A DNA stretch of 11,105 bases from JAGVWT01 sp964538405 (GTDB lineage: Archaea; Nanobdellota; Nanobdellia; Pacearchaeales; GW2011-AR1). Position 1 is the first letter of the stretch. Each line of letters opens with the position of its first letter. Made by a program: the position numbers and the translations under genes. The stretch spans positions 1 through 11,105 of the forward strand of contig CAZIET010000021.1 of assembly GCA_964538405.1 (NCBI GenBank), given 5' to 3'. Positions 5,543 through 11,105 of the stretch are shown piece after piece. The notes below the pieces were generated by a model. That model saw only the letters and a list, made by a program, of their open reading frames with translations. It did not search any database and was not told the origin of the DNA.

Positions 5543-6985
5543 ATGGCTAAAAGTGAAGAAGGAATAACTGTAAAAAAGGATGAAAATTTCTCTGAATGGT
5601 ATACACAGATAGTACAGAAATGTGAATTAGCGGACTTAAGGTATAATGTAAAGGGGTTTCTTGTTTTCCAACCTTGGTCTGTATTGGCGATGGAGAAAAT
5701 GTACAAAATATTGGAATCAAATTTACAAAATAAAGAACATAAACCTTACTGGTTTCCAACAGTTATCCCAGAATCAAATTTAAAAAAAGAAAGCGACCAT
5801 TTGGGAGGATTCACACCAGAAGTTTTTTGGGTTACTAAAGGGGGAGATAAAAATCTTGAAGAGCCATTGGCTTTACGTCCAACTAGTGAAACAGCTTTCT
5901 ATCAGATGTTTAATTTATGGATCAGAAGCTATAATGATTTACCATTCAAGACATATCAAAGAGCTCAAGTCTTCAGGCATGAAACAAAAGCAACGCGACC
6001 TTTCTTAAGAAGCAGAGAATTTCATTGGATTGAAACCCATTGTGCACATGCAACTGAAAAAGATGCATTTAATCAAGTACTTCAAGATATGGAAACAACA
6101 AAAGAGGTTTTGCATGATAATTTTGGGGTTCCATTCATCTTTTTTGAAAGACCTTACTGGGATAAGTTTCCTGGTGCATCGAGGACTTTTGCAGCAGATG
6201 CATTAAATCCAGATGGAAAAGTAATCCAGCAACCATCTACACATATGATTTCTCAAAAGTTTTCAAAAGCATTTGATGTAAAGTTTAGAGATAAAGATGG
6301 AGAAGAAAAATTGGCATTCATAACTTGTTATGGTCCTGCGATATCGAGAATTTTTGCAAGTGTAGTAATAACTCACGGAGATGATAAAGGTTTGAAATTC
6401 CCTTGGGAAATTGCTCCAGTGCAAGTAGTTATAATCCCAATCGATAAAAAACTTAACAAAAAGGCAGAATCATTAAAGAAAGAGATTGAAAAGTTTGCAT
6501 CTGTGGAAATAGATTATTCAGATAAAAGACCAGGAGAAAAATTCAACCATTGGGAAATGAAGGGTGTGCCAATAAGAATTGATTTAGGTTTGAAAGATGC
6601 AGAAAAAGGTAAGATAACATTATTTAGAAGGGATCTTGATGAAAAGAGAGTTATTCCAGAAAAGAAAGTGTTTGATGAAATAAAGAATATCTCAAAAGAG
6701 TTTACTAAAAACCTAGTAAAAAAAGCTGACAAGGTATTTGATGGAAGAATAAAAAAGGTCAAAAATATGAAAGAAGTTGCAGAAGCAATAAAAAAAGGTT
6801 TCATAGCAAAGACTAGATTTTGTTCTGTAGATAAAGAAGGTACTGTGTGTGCGGAGAAAATCGAAAAAGAAACAGGAGCGCAAGTTAGAGGAACAAGGCT
6901 TGATGAGAAGACAAAATCTTCAGGAAAATGTATTGTTTGTAACAACTCTTCAAATAAAATAGTTTACATTGCAAGATCTTACTAA
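5543..6985 (+). CDS. proS: Prolyl-tRNA synthetase, archaeal/eukaryotic type (ProS type 3)
   Basis: This cytoplasmic class II aminoacyl-tRNA synthetase charges tRNA-Pro with proline. Its 480 aa are the normal length for type 3, without the bacterial editing insertion. Motif 1 lies near WFPTVIPES (70-78). LRPTSETAFY (111-120) and motif 2 FRHETKATRPFLRSREFHW (144-162) bind ATP and proline. Motif 3 is seen as HGDDKGLKFPWEIAP (278-292). The anticodon-binding domain runs about 293-400. A C-terminal zinc-type domain has Cys427, Cys436, Cys463 and Cys466, and the chain ends in ARSY, whose terminal Tyr is characteristic of the type. The gene is complete and all motifs are intact, so it should be functional. 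Immediately downstream are an opposite-strand homing-endonuclease-like gene and a second ProS C-terminal fragment, so its 3' part or the whole gene may be of foreign origin. Confidence 0.97.
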   Translation: MAKSEEGITVKKDENFSEWYTQIVQKCELADLRYNVKGFLVFQPWSVLAMEKMYKILESNLQNKEHKPYWFPTVIPESNLKKESDHLGGFTPEVFWVTKGGDKNLEEPLALRPTSETAFYQMFNLWIRSYNDLPFKTYQRAQVFRHETKATRPFLRSREFHWIETHCAHATEKDAFNQVLQDMETTKEVLHDNFGVPFIFFERPYWDKFPGASRTFAADALNPDGKVIQQPSTHMISQKFSKAFDVKFRDKDGEEKLAFITCYGPAISRIFASVVITHGDDKGLKFPWEIAPVQVVIIPIDKKLNKKAESLKKEIEKFASVEIDYSDKRPGEKFNHWEMKGVPIRIDLGLKDAEKGKITLFRRDLDEKRVIPEKKVFDEIKNISKEFTKNLVKKADKVFDGRIKKVKNMKEVAEAIKKGFIAKTRFCSVDKEGTVCAEKIEKETGAQVRGTRLDEKTKSSGKCIVCNNSSNKIVYIARSY

Positions 6986-7000
6986 ATTATACAAAATTTC

Positions 7001-7507
7001 TTAACATAGGTTTTCTATCTTTGTAAATCCAAGATTTACCATTAAACGTGTGAAACTGTTATCGCTTATACACATTTTTCCATTATTAATTTTATAAATA
7101 TAAATCGTTCCTTGAACAGAAAAATCTTTTAATAAACCATTTAGGAATTGCAAATCTTCTGCAACCCCATAAAACCAAGTGTTACATAACATATGATGTA
7201 TATTTCCATCTCCTAAATTATATCCTACTAAATAAGACAAATTCTCAGCTTTTTTAGAATTTTTATCAATAGAAAAATAATTTCTTTTGTTGGCTTTCTC
7301 AATGCATCTTATTGAAAATGGTATTTTTGGATTTTTTCTTGTCCAATTACTTAATCTATTTAAAGAAATTTTTGTCTTTTTGTTAATATGGGTAATTCCC
7401 ATCTTTCCTATAAACTTTTTAGATTTGTAATAGTCAGATATAATCTGTTGTTGATTTTTGTTGAATGTATGTATATATTCTTCTTTCTTTAGTATATATT
7501 GTTTCAT
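7001..7507 (-). CDS. HTH plus single-motif LAGLIDADG homing-endonuclease-like protein
   Basis: The 168-aa basic protein has an N-terminal helix-rich region with an HTH-like segment (about 33-73, including KISLNRLSNWTRKNP). This leads into LSYLVGYNLGDGNI (90-103), a LAGLIDADG motif with the Gly-Asp-Gly end and the metal-binding Asp100. Downstream residues 104-161 fit one alpha-beta-beta-alpha-beta-beta-alpha half. Only one motif is present and the chain stops at LGFTKIENLC, where many archaeal HTH-LAGLIDADG proteins continue into a second half. It may therefore be a homodimeric single-motif enzyme or a C-terminally truncated two-motif one. It is convergent with proS, with 15 bp between the stops. 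It lies between proS and a displaced ProS 3' fragment, in antisense orientation, so it is not an intein. A related non-nuclease DNA-binding role is possible. Confidence 0.75.
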   Translation of the reverse strand: MKQYILKKEEYIHTFNKNQQQIISDYYKSKKFIGKMGITHINKKTKISLNRLSNWTRKNPKIPFSIRCIEKANKRNYFSIDKNSKKAENLSYLVGYNLGDGNIHHMLCNTWFYGVAEDLQFLNGLLKDFSVQGTIYIYKINNGKMCISDNSFTRLMVNLGFTKIENLC

Positions 7508-7531
7508 AATAAGATAACAATAAACTATGAA

Positions 7532-7696
7532 TTATTTAAATCTTATGCGACAATTCCGTTTTCGAGACAAGAAGAAAAGATAAAGGAAGAAACTGGAGCA
7601 ACATCTATGTGTATTCCTTTTAATGATAATAAAGAAGGAAAATGCATCTTTACTGGAAAACTAGCAAAAAAAGTCCTTTTTGCAAGAAGTTATTGA
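7532..7696 (+). pseudogene. Displaced C-terminal fragment of a second prolyl-tRNA synthetase
   Basis: An uninterrupted frame of about 54 codons ends in a natural stop (TGA 7694-7696) and reads like a ProS type-3 C-terminus. EEKIKEETGATSMCIPF, GKCIFTGKLAKKVLFARSY and an upstream KSYATIPF all match the zinc-domain region. It corresponds to about residues 418-480 of the intact ProS (EKIEKETGAQ, GKCIVCNNS, IARSY) but is clearly diverged, not a recent copy. Three of the four Cys seen in the intact protein are absent or replaced. No convincing start codon or body of the gene precedes it; the upstream DNA belongs to the opposite-strand LAGLIDADG gene. It is therefore a remnant. The absence of stops or frameshifts suggests displacement was recent or the piece is still constrained. 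The left boundary is uncertain by about 15-20 bp. Confidence 0.85.
7534..7541 (-). promoter_or_regulatory. TATA box for the LAGLIDADG gene, at the edge of the ProS remnant
   Basis: ATTTAAAT is centred about 30 bp before the ATG at 7507. It overlaps the first codons that still align with ProS, so the endonuclease gene may use former proS coding DNA as its promoter. Confidence 0.45.
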
Positions 7697-7711
7697 CATA
7701 CGAGATTTTAG

Positions 7712-7717
7712 AAAAAA
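7712..7717 (-). terminator. T-run terminator after the 38-codon ORF
   Basis: TTTTTT on the minus strand lies about 20 nt past the stop of the small ORF at 7736-7852. Archaeal termination needs little more than such a T tract. A small GGAA-TAG-TTCC hairpin overlaps the ORF stop codon. Confidence 0.45.
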
Positions 7718-7735
7718 TGATTGCCATCTCGGGAA

Positions 7736-7852
7736 CTATTCCATTTCCCTTACTTCAATCATGTTGAGCTCGTCTTCCAACCTTAACGTCATTTCCATTA
7801 AGGCGCCCAACTCTTTTTTGACGTGTTCGTGCTCTTCATCCTGTTTTTTCAT
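7736..7852 (-). CDS. Candidate 38-aa acidic coiled-coil microprotein
   Basis: ATG at 7852 opens a 38-codon frame beginning MKKQDEEHEHVKKELG and continuing ALMEMTLRLEDELNMIEV. Spaced Val/Leu/Met/Ile positions among Glu/Lys/Arg look like an amphipathic helix or coiled coil. An in-frame TAG sits just before the ATG, so the start is fixed. A weak purine-rich AGGTTGAG lies about 10 nt upstream. It follows a structured leader with its own TATA box and is followed by a T-run, so it forms a complete small transcription unit. No family is recognised. The protein-like pattern argues for coding, but the length is short and conservation is untested. Confidence 0.5.
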   Translation of the reverse strand: MKKQDEEHEHVKKELGALMEMTLRLEDELNMIEVREME

Positions 7853-7872
7853 CTACGTTTCTCAACCTGCGC

Positions 7873-7942
7873 AAATTCAACCTGAACTAAGTTGTTAGAA
7901 GTTGTCTCAACTTAATTCAGAGCCGAAAGATGTGGTTGAATT
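7873..7942. repeat. Nested inverted repeats (structured leader, inner element)
   Basis: CTGAACTAAGTTG (7882-7894) pairs with 7908-7920 with 12 of 13 matches across a 13-nt loop. Outside it, AATTCAACC (7874-7882) is complementary to GGTTGAATT (7934-7942), sharing one base with the inner arm. A third possible hairpin, AAGTTG-TCT-CAACTT, is mutually exclusive with part of the inner stem. Alternative pairings resemble a regulatory leader for the ORF at 7736-7852, though a protein-binding palindrome is equally possible. Confidence 0.5.
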
Positions 7943-7958
7943 AAGCTCGTTTAATCAT

Positions 7959-8018
7959 AGAAAAGACTAGGCAAATCGCTCTGTTCAGGTTTCTGACGGC
8001 AAGCCACTGCTCTTTTCT
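7959..8018 (-). ncRNA. Candidate 60-nt structured RNA element closed by an 8-bp stem
   Basis: AGAAAAGA at the 5' end (8018) pairs perfectly with TCTTTTCT at the 3' end (7959). Inside, GGC/GCC, TTGC/GCGA and TCAG/CTGA pair to extend one irregular hairpin. The 5' end falls about 28 bp downstream of a TATA-box centre, where transcription should start. It could be the 5' domain of a leader to the small ORF at 7736-7852, or a separate small RNA. No known RNA family was recognised. Confidence 0.35.
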
Positions 8019-8042
8019 CATAATTGTCCATAAATATGATTA

Positions 8043-8050
8043 TTTATAAA
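8043..8050 (-). promoter_or_regulatory. TATA box for the structured leader/microprotein unit
   Basis: TTTATAAA on the minus strand is centred at about 8046, predicting transcription start near 8020. The predicted transcript to the T-run at 7712-7717 is about 300 nt. Confidence 0.5.
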
Positions 8051-8071
8051 TTTGTTGTTTCATTTCTTAGT

Positions 8072-8076
8072 AAAAA
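8072..8076 (-). terminator. Weak T-run terminator for deoxyhypusine synthase
   Basis: TTTTT on the minus strand about 42 nt past the deoxyhypusine synthase stop is the first T5 tract downstream and lies before the next predicted promoter. Confidence 0.35.
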
Positions 8077-8117
8077 GTTCGATAATTCACAAGATTTTAA
8101 AACTCAAAATAACTTGT

Positions 8118-9116
8118 TTACTTGGTTTCTAATTGCTTTGCAAAAGTCTTCGCTACTAAAAGCGGAAACAAAATCGTTGCATCCCCGAAAATCTTCATAG
8201 ATTCTCCTTTGCCTTTAACTTTTCCCCATGCAACTCCCTCGTCCGGGCGAGCATTTGAATCAGCACCATCCCATTCCTCTCCCGTATTTACATAAACAGA
8301 ATAGTCTGCCCCATTTCTCATCAAATTTGCATTCAAAATATGATGTTTCATTATCCCCCTTCCAAGAATTATCATCCCGGTTTTCTTTCTTGTTATGGAA
8401 AATTCATTTAACTCATGAATATCGCTTAGAATATCCATCTTGAAATCTGGGTTTTTGTACATAAAGAAATGAATCATGTCTCCAGTGGATCCGTCAGTGA
8501 TTGCAGGACAGTAAACTTTGATGCCATTTTTCCAGCACCAATACAGAATGCTTTCTTCATTGTTTATTTCCTTTCCAAGTATTTTTATAAATTCAGAAAC
8601 AGCCAAAACCTTTCCTGTCTCTTTTTGTTCTTTGTATATTTTTTCCAAAATGGGATTTATGAACTCTTCATATTTGACATATCTTGAATTTGGAATGAAT
8701 ATGTTTCCGGTTCTGTTTATTCCCTTTTCCCTTAGCAATTCTCCAGAAGCGGAAAATTCTCCGAGTTTGAAATCTCCCAGACATTTCACAACATCCTCCT
8801 CGATTCCTCCTGCAGTTGTTACAAAAACATCCACTTTTTTGTTTTGAACAAGATACCTTATAACATCCCTTATTCCGGAAGTTATCAAATTTGAACTGCA
8901 ACCAAGAAAAATTGTTACTTTTTCATCAATCATCTTGTTAATAATTTCAACGGATTTCGCAAAATGGCTTGCCTGAAATCCCGTAGACAAAAAACTGTCT
9001 AGAATTTTATCGTAATCAACACCGTTGTTAAAATCATATCCTTTTATTGAAATTCCATCTAATTCTTCGGACTTTTTCAATGTGCTTTTTCGGGAGATCT
9101 TTTCAGTTTCTTTCAT
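8118..9116 (-). CDS. dys: Deoxyhypusine synthase
   Basis: This enzyme transfers the aminobutyl group of spermidine to one lysine of translation factor aIF5A, the first step of hypusine formation, using NAD+. The 332-aa length fits the family. TTAGGIEEDVV (100-110) and DGSTGDM (208-214) are conserved NAD/spermidine-site motifs. KHHILNANLMRNGADYSVY (257-275) includes the His pair. EEWDGADSNARPDEGVAWGK (280-299) includes the catalytic lysine, Lys299 of AWGKV, followed by GDATILFPLLVAKTF. All key residues are present. It has its own TATA box and no aIF5A gene nearby. Some archaea make the modification from agmatine instead, which cannot be judged from sequence alone. Confidence 0.97.
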   Translation of the reverse strand: MKETEKISRKSTLKKSEELDGISIKGYDFNNGVDYDKILDSFLSTGFQASHFAKSVEIINKMIDEKVTIFLGCSSNLITSGIRDVIRYLVQNKKVDVFVTTAGGIEEDVVKCLGDFKLGEFSASGELLREKGINRTGNIFIPNSRYVKYEEFINPILEKIYKEQKETGKVLAVSEFIKILGKEINNEESILYWCWKNGIKVYCPAITDGSTGDMIHFFMYKNPDFKMDILSDIHELNEFSITRKKTGMIILGRGIMKHHILNANLMRNGADYSVYVNTGEEWDGADSNARPDEGVAWGKVKGKGESMKIFGDATILFPLLVAKTFAKQLETK

Positions 9117-9137
9117 AAACTATGGAAAAGGGGGCAA

Positions 9138-9145
9138 TTTTTAAG
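9138..9145 (-). promoter_or_regulatory. TATA box for deoxyhypusine synthase
   Basis: CTTAAAAA on the minus strand is centred about 25 bp before the ATG at 9116, consistent with a leaderless mRNA. Confidence 0.55.
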
Positions 9146-9179
9146 CTTAACTAAAATCTACATTGAATCATATAAATTC

Positions 9180-9187
9180 TTTTAAAT
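9180..9187 (+). promoter_or_regulatory. TATA box for the 71-aa membrane protein
   Basis: TTTTAAAT is centred about 25 bp before the ATG at 9208. A second AT-rich box (CATATAAAT, about 9170-9178) lies just upstream but is too far for a leaderless start. Confidence 0.55.
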
Positions 9188-9207
9188 AGAAAAAACAACA
9201 AAAAGCT

Positions 9208-9423
9208 ATGAATAAATGGATGGAGCTGTTGTTGGGATTGATTATAGTCATTGGAGTTATTTATCTTGCATGGGCTTCTTCAGCATACAGTTGGACTTTT
9301 TTTGGAAAGAACTTTAATTTCCTTCGTGCAGGATGGGAATTCTTGAAAGGCGGAGTTTTCTGGTTGATATTGATGGCCGGTCTTTTGCTGATCGTTTTGG
9401 GAATAAATGATTTAAGGGACTAA
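9208..9423 (+). CDS. Small two-helix membrane protein of unknown function (71 aa)
   Basis: It has two predicted membrane helices (about residues 5-26 and 48-67), separated by an aromatic-rich amphipathic linker (SSAYSWTFFGKNFNFLRAGWEFLKGG). The helices are bounded by charged residues, and the chain ends in NDLRD. The linker has several Trp/Phe/Tyr suited to the membrane interface. No enzyme motif is visible. It is followed 40 bp later by another membrane-protein gene in the same direction that has its own promoter-like box. The codon pattern and TATA spacing support a real gene. Confidence 0.7.
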   Translation: MNKWMELLLGLIIVIGVIYLAWASSAYSWTFFGKNFNFLRAGWEFLKGGVFWLILMAGLLLIVLGINDLRD

Positions 9424-9426
9424 AGA

Positions 9427-9434
9427 TATTTAAA
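9427..9434 (+). promoter_or_regulatory. TATA box for the 146-aa membrane protein
   Basis: TATTTAAA is centred about 33 bp before the ATG at 9464, predicting a leader of about 7 nt. Confidence 0.5.
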
Positions 9435-9463
9435 ATCAATGAACATACTCAATAAGAGAGAAA

Positions 9464-9904
9464 ATGAATAGGCAATTTGGACTTCTATCAATTCTGTTAT
9501 TTTTTGGAACTTTAACAATGGCTTTTGTTATCGCTGATGATTTAAGTCCAATAACTGGATTTGCTACTGACGCTACAACCACAACAGGTATTAGCGGAAC
9601 AACAACAGTGTTAATAGTAATTGATGCCATAGGAATTTTGATAGGATTTATGCTTTTGACTTTTTTGCTTACAAGTCTTGAGCCCTTCAGAGGACCATTA
9701 AGAACTTCATATATTTTCATGGGGTGGGGTGTTTTCCTGCAACTTTTGGCATTGATTTATACCATCATTTTCGTAAGATTAAAGTTATTGGCAGTTCCGT
9801 TCGGATTGGATATTCATCACCTTCTCATGACTGTGGGAATAGTATTTTTCGCCATAGCAGTTTACAACTTGAGAGAAGTTGTAAAAGGTGTAAGTAACGC
9901 CTAG
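9464..9904 (+). CDS. Multi-pass membrane protein of unknown function (146 aa)
   Basis: Four hydrophobic segments are visible: about residues 5-24 (possibly a signal peptide), 47-72, 83-106 and 114-135. A Thr-rich external stretch (ATDATTTTGISGTTT, about 35-48) lies between the first two. A conserved-looking LDIHHLL with a His pair stands at the start of the last helix, and NLREVV follows it. No family is recognised; the layout is that of a small archaeal membrane protein. Its TAG stop is the central part of a CTAG palindrome that also serves the convergent CopA gene, so the two frames overlap by 4 bp. Confidence 0.75.
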   Translation: MNRQFGLLSILLFFGTLTMAFVIADDLSPITGFATDATTTTGISGTTTVLIVIDAIGILIGFMLLTFLLTSLEPFRGPLRTSYIFMGWGVFLQLLALIYTIIFVRLKLLAVPFGLDIHHLLMTVGIVFFAIAVYNLREVVKGVSNA

Positions 9905-11105
9905 ATAGATCTTCTTAACAAATTGGCATTCACAACAACAGTTACTGAGGATAAAGCCATTGCGATTTCTGCCACAACAGGATGAAGCAAACCGGCAACG
10001 GCAACGGGAATTGCAATCACATTATAAGCAAAGGCCCAAAAAAGATTCTGTTTTATTTTCCTAAATGTCGCTTTGCTTAATCTTATTGCTTGAACAACTC
10101 CTGTTAACGAGCCATTAACTAGAATTATGTCTCCTGCTTCAATTGCAACATCGGTTCCTGTCCCCATAGCTATTCCGACGTTACTCTGTTTCAACGCAGG
10201 AGCATCATTTATTCCATCTCCTACAAAAGCAGTCATTCCATACTTTTGCAGTTCTTCAATTTTTTTCGCTTTATCTTCAGGAAGAACATTTGCTATAACC
10301 TCTTTTATTCCGACTTCATCCGCAATTGCTTTGGCTGTTTTTTCGTTGTCCCCTGTAATCATCATTGTTCTATATCCTTGGTTGTTAAGAAATGCAATTG
10401 CCTTGACAGAATCATCTTTAACAGTGTCTGCAACACCAATAATACCTATTGCTTTCTTATCTGAAGACACAATTACTGTCGTGTAACCAATACTTTCATA
10501 TTTTTCTATTGATTTTTCAAAATCTTTCAGAGATATTTTGTTTTCATCCATTAACATTTTATTCCCAATAATAATTTTGTTTTTTCCAATATTTCCTTCT
10601 ACTCCTTTTCCTCTTAAGGCTCTGAAATTTTTCACCTCTCTGAATCTCTTCATTTTCGCTTTATCAACTATTGCTTTAGCGATTGAGTGTTCACTGAATC
10701 TTTCCATGGAAGCAGCAATCTCAAGCAAATAATTTTCCTTGACTGTTGAGTAAACTGCCTTCACTACGGGTTTTCCTTTGGTTATTGTTCCGGTTTTATC
10801 AAAAACTATTGTTCTAATCTCTTTCATTGTCTGAATCGCTTCGCCTTTTCTTATCAAAATACCTCTTTTGGCACCCATTCCGCTTCCAACCATTAATGCA
10901 GTGGGAGTAGCCAAACCGAGAGCGCAAGGGCAAGCAATAACCAGAACAGCAACAGAAACACCAACAGCTCTGCTTATGTCATTAGTAATAAACCACCAAG
11001 CTCCAAAAGTCAACAATGAAATTACTAAGATGGAAGGAACAAAAATGCTTGTTATTTTATCAGCAAACTTCTGTATTGGAATTTTAGTTCCTTGAGCGTC
11101 TTCTA
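9901..11105 (-). CDS. copA: Cu+-exporting P-type ATPase (CopA-like), C-terminal 400 aa
   Basis: The gene enters from the right edge; the N-terminal metal-binding domain and first helices are outside the window. Visible in order, numbering from the first complete codon (11103): EDAQGTKIPIQKFAD, the CPC ion-binding motif in TM6 (58-60), the phosphorylation site DKTGT (Asp102), SEHS in place of the usual SEHP (137-140), TGDN (250-253), the hinge GDGINDAP (295-302), then TM7 with YN (360-361) and TM8 with MALSS (382-386). CPC, YN and MxxSS together are the Cu+ signature of P1B-1 ATPases. It exports cytosolic copper at the cost of ATP. A Ser for Pro in the HP locus is a mild deviation near the nucleotide site. 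The frame continues to the window edge, so the internal TTG at 11016 is not its start. Confidence 0.95.
   Translation of the reverse strand, partial: EDAQGTKIPIQKFADKITSIFVPSILVISLLTFGAWWFITNDISRAVGVSVAVLVIACPCALGLATPTALMVGSGMGAKRGILIRKGEAIQTMKEIRTIVFDKTGTITKGKPVVKAVYSTVKENYLLEIAASMERFSEHSIAKAIVDKAKMKRFREVKNFRALRGKGVEGNIGKNKIIIGNKMLMDENKISLKDFEKSIEKYESIGYTTVIVSSDKKAIGIIGVADTVKDDSVKAIAFLNNQGYRTMMITGDNEKTAKAIADEVGIKEVIANVLPEDKAKKIEELQKYGMTAFVGDGINDAPALKQSNVGIAMGTGTDVAIEAGDIILVNGSLTGVVQAIRLSKATFRKIKQNLFWAFAYNVIAIPVAVAGLLHPVVAEIAMALSSVTVVVNANLLRRSI

Noticed and set aside
7499..7696. The ProS fragment read as a 65-aa gene from a TTG start.
   Set aside because: The first codons are antisense to the LAGLIDADG gene start, there is no ribosome binding site or promoter on that strand, and only the part after about 7532 aligns with ProS.
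5543..7696. Intein or intron hypothesis for the LAGLIDADG gene within proS.
   Set aside because: The LAGLIDADG gene is antisense, proS upstream is complete with its own stop, and no splicing-block residues flank the junctions.
7680..7898. Plus-strand 72-codon frame after the ProS remnant.
   Set aside because: It is Ser/Cys-rich with no promoter or family-like pattern, and lies antisense to the more protein-like 38-codon ORF and the structured leader.
7873..7960. C/D box guide RNA suggested by CTGA and ATGATTA boxes on the minus strand.
   Set aside because: The box C candidate deviates at two positions and the spacing does not fit paired C/D and C'/D' boxes.
7951..8031. A 26-codon minus-strand ORF beginning MDNYEKRAV.
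   Set aside because: The predicted transcription start (about 8020) falls inside it and the sequence is better explained by paired RNA arms. Peptide coding cannot be excluded but has no support.

Overview
The window looks like a piece of a small-genome archaeon, most likely a DPANN lineage of the Woesearchaeota/Pacearchaeota type. It was probably assembled from a metagenome, since a 10-N scaffold gap sits inside one gene. The evidence is: an archaeal/eukaryotic-type deoxyhypusine synthase; a type-3 prolyl-tRNA synthetase; a tRNA-Arg with a 17-nt bulge-helix-bulge intron and no encoded CCA; TATA boxes 24-27 bp ahead of most starts (leaderless transcripts); AT-rich DNA; and a very large Asn/Ser/Thr-rich secreted protein. 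The lineage assignment is inference.

Left part (1-2800, minus strand): a two-gene operon. A 64-aa winged-helix regulator is joined by an ATGA stop/start overlap to a surface protein of at least 830 aa that runs off the left edge. The surface protein has a signal peptide, more than 80 N-glycosylation sequons, repeated NYSNFS blocks, tail-fibre-like motifs and an internal G8 tract. A 13-bp inverted repeat (12/13) brackets the regulator's promoter region.

2797-4155: an amino-acid permease of the aromatic/hydroxy amino acid type (minus strand, containing the N gap), then tRNA-Arg(TCG) on the same strand. A divergent promoter region leads into the next block.

4156-7696 (mostly plus strand): a membrane-anchored, PDZ-less HtrA/DegP-like protease, a small putative lipoprotein of unknown function, and intact proS. 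Directly after proS lie an opposite-strand LAGLIDADG homing-endonuclease-like gene and then a second, diverged, in-frame fragment of a ProS C-terminus. This arrangement (complete gene, endonuclease gene, displaced homologous 3' end) is the most striking thing in the window. It suggests either replacement of the proS 3' end by a homing element or replacement of the whole gene.

7697-8117: a region without large genes. On the minus strand it has a TATA box, two strongly structured segments, a 38-codon acidic coiled-coil-like ORF and a T-run terminator. This is a candidate structured leader plus microprotein, or a structured RNA.

8118-11105: deoxyhypusine synthase (minus), two small membrane-protein genes (plus), and the C-terminal 400 residues of a CopA-type Cu+ P-type ATPase (minus, truncated by the window edge). 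CopA and the second membrane-protein gene meet tail to tail and share one CTAG palindrome as their stop codons.
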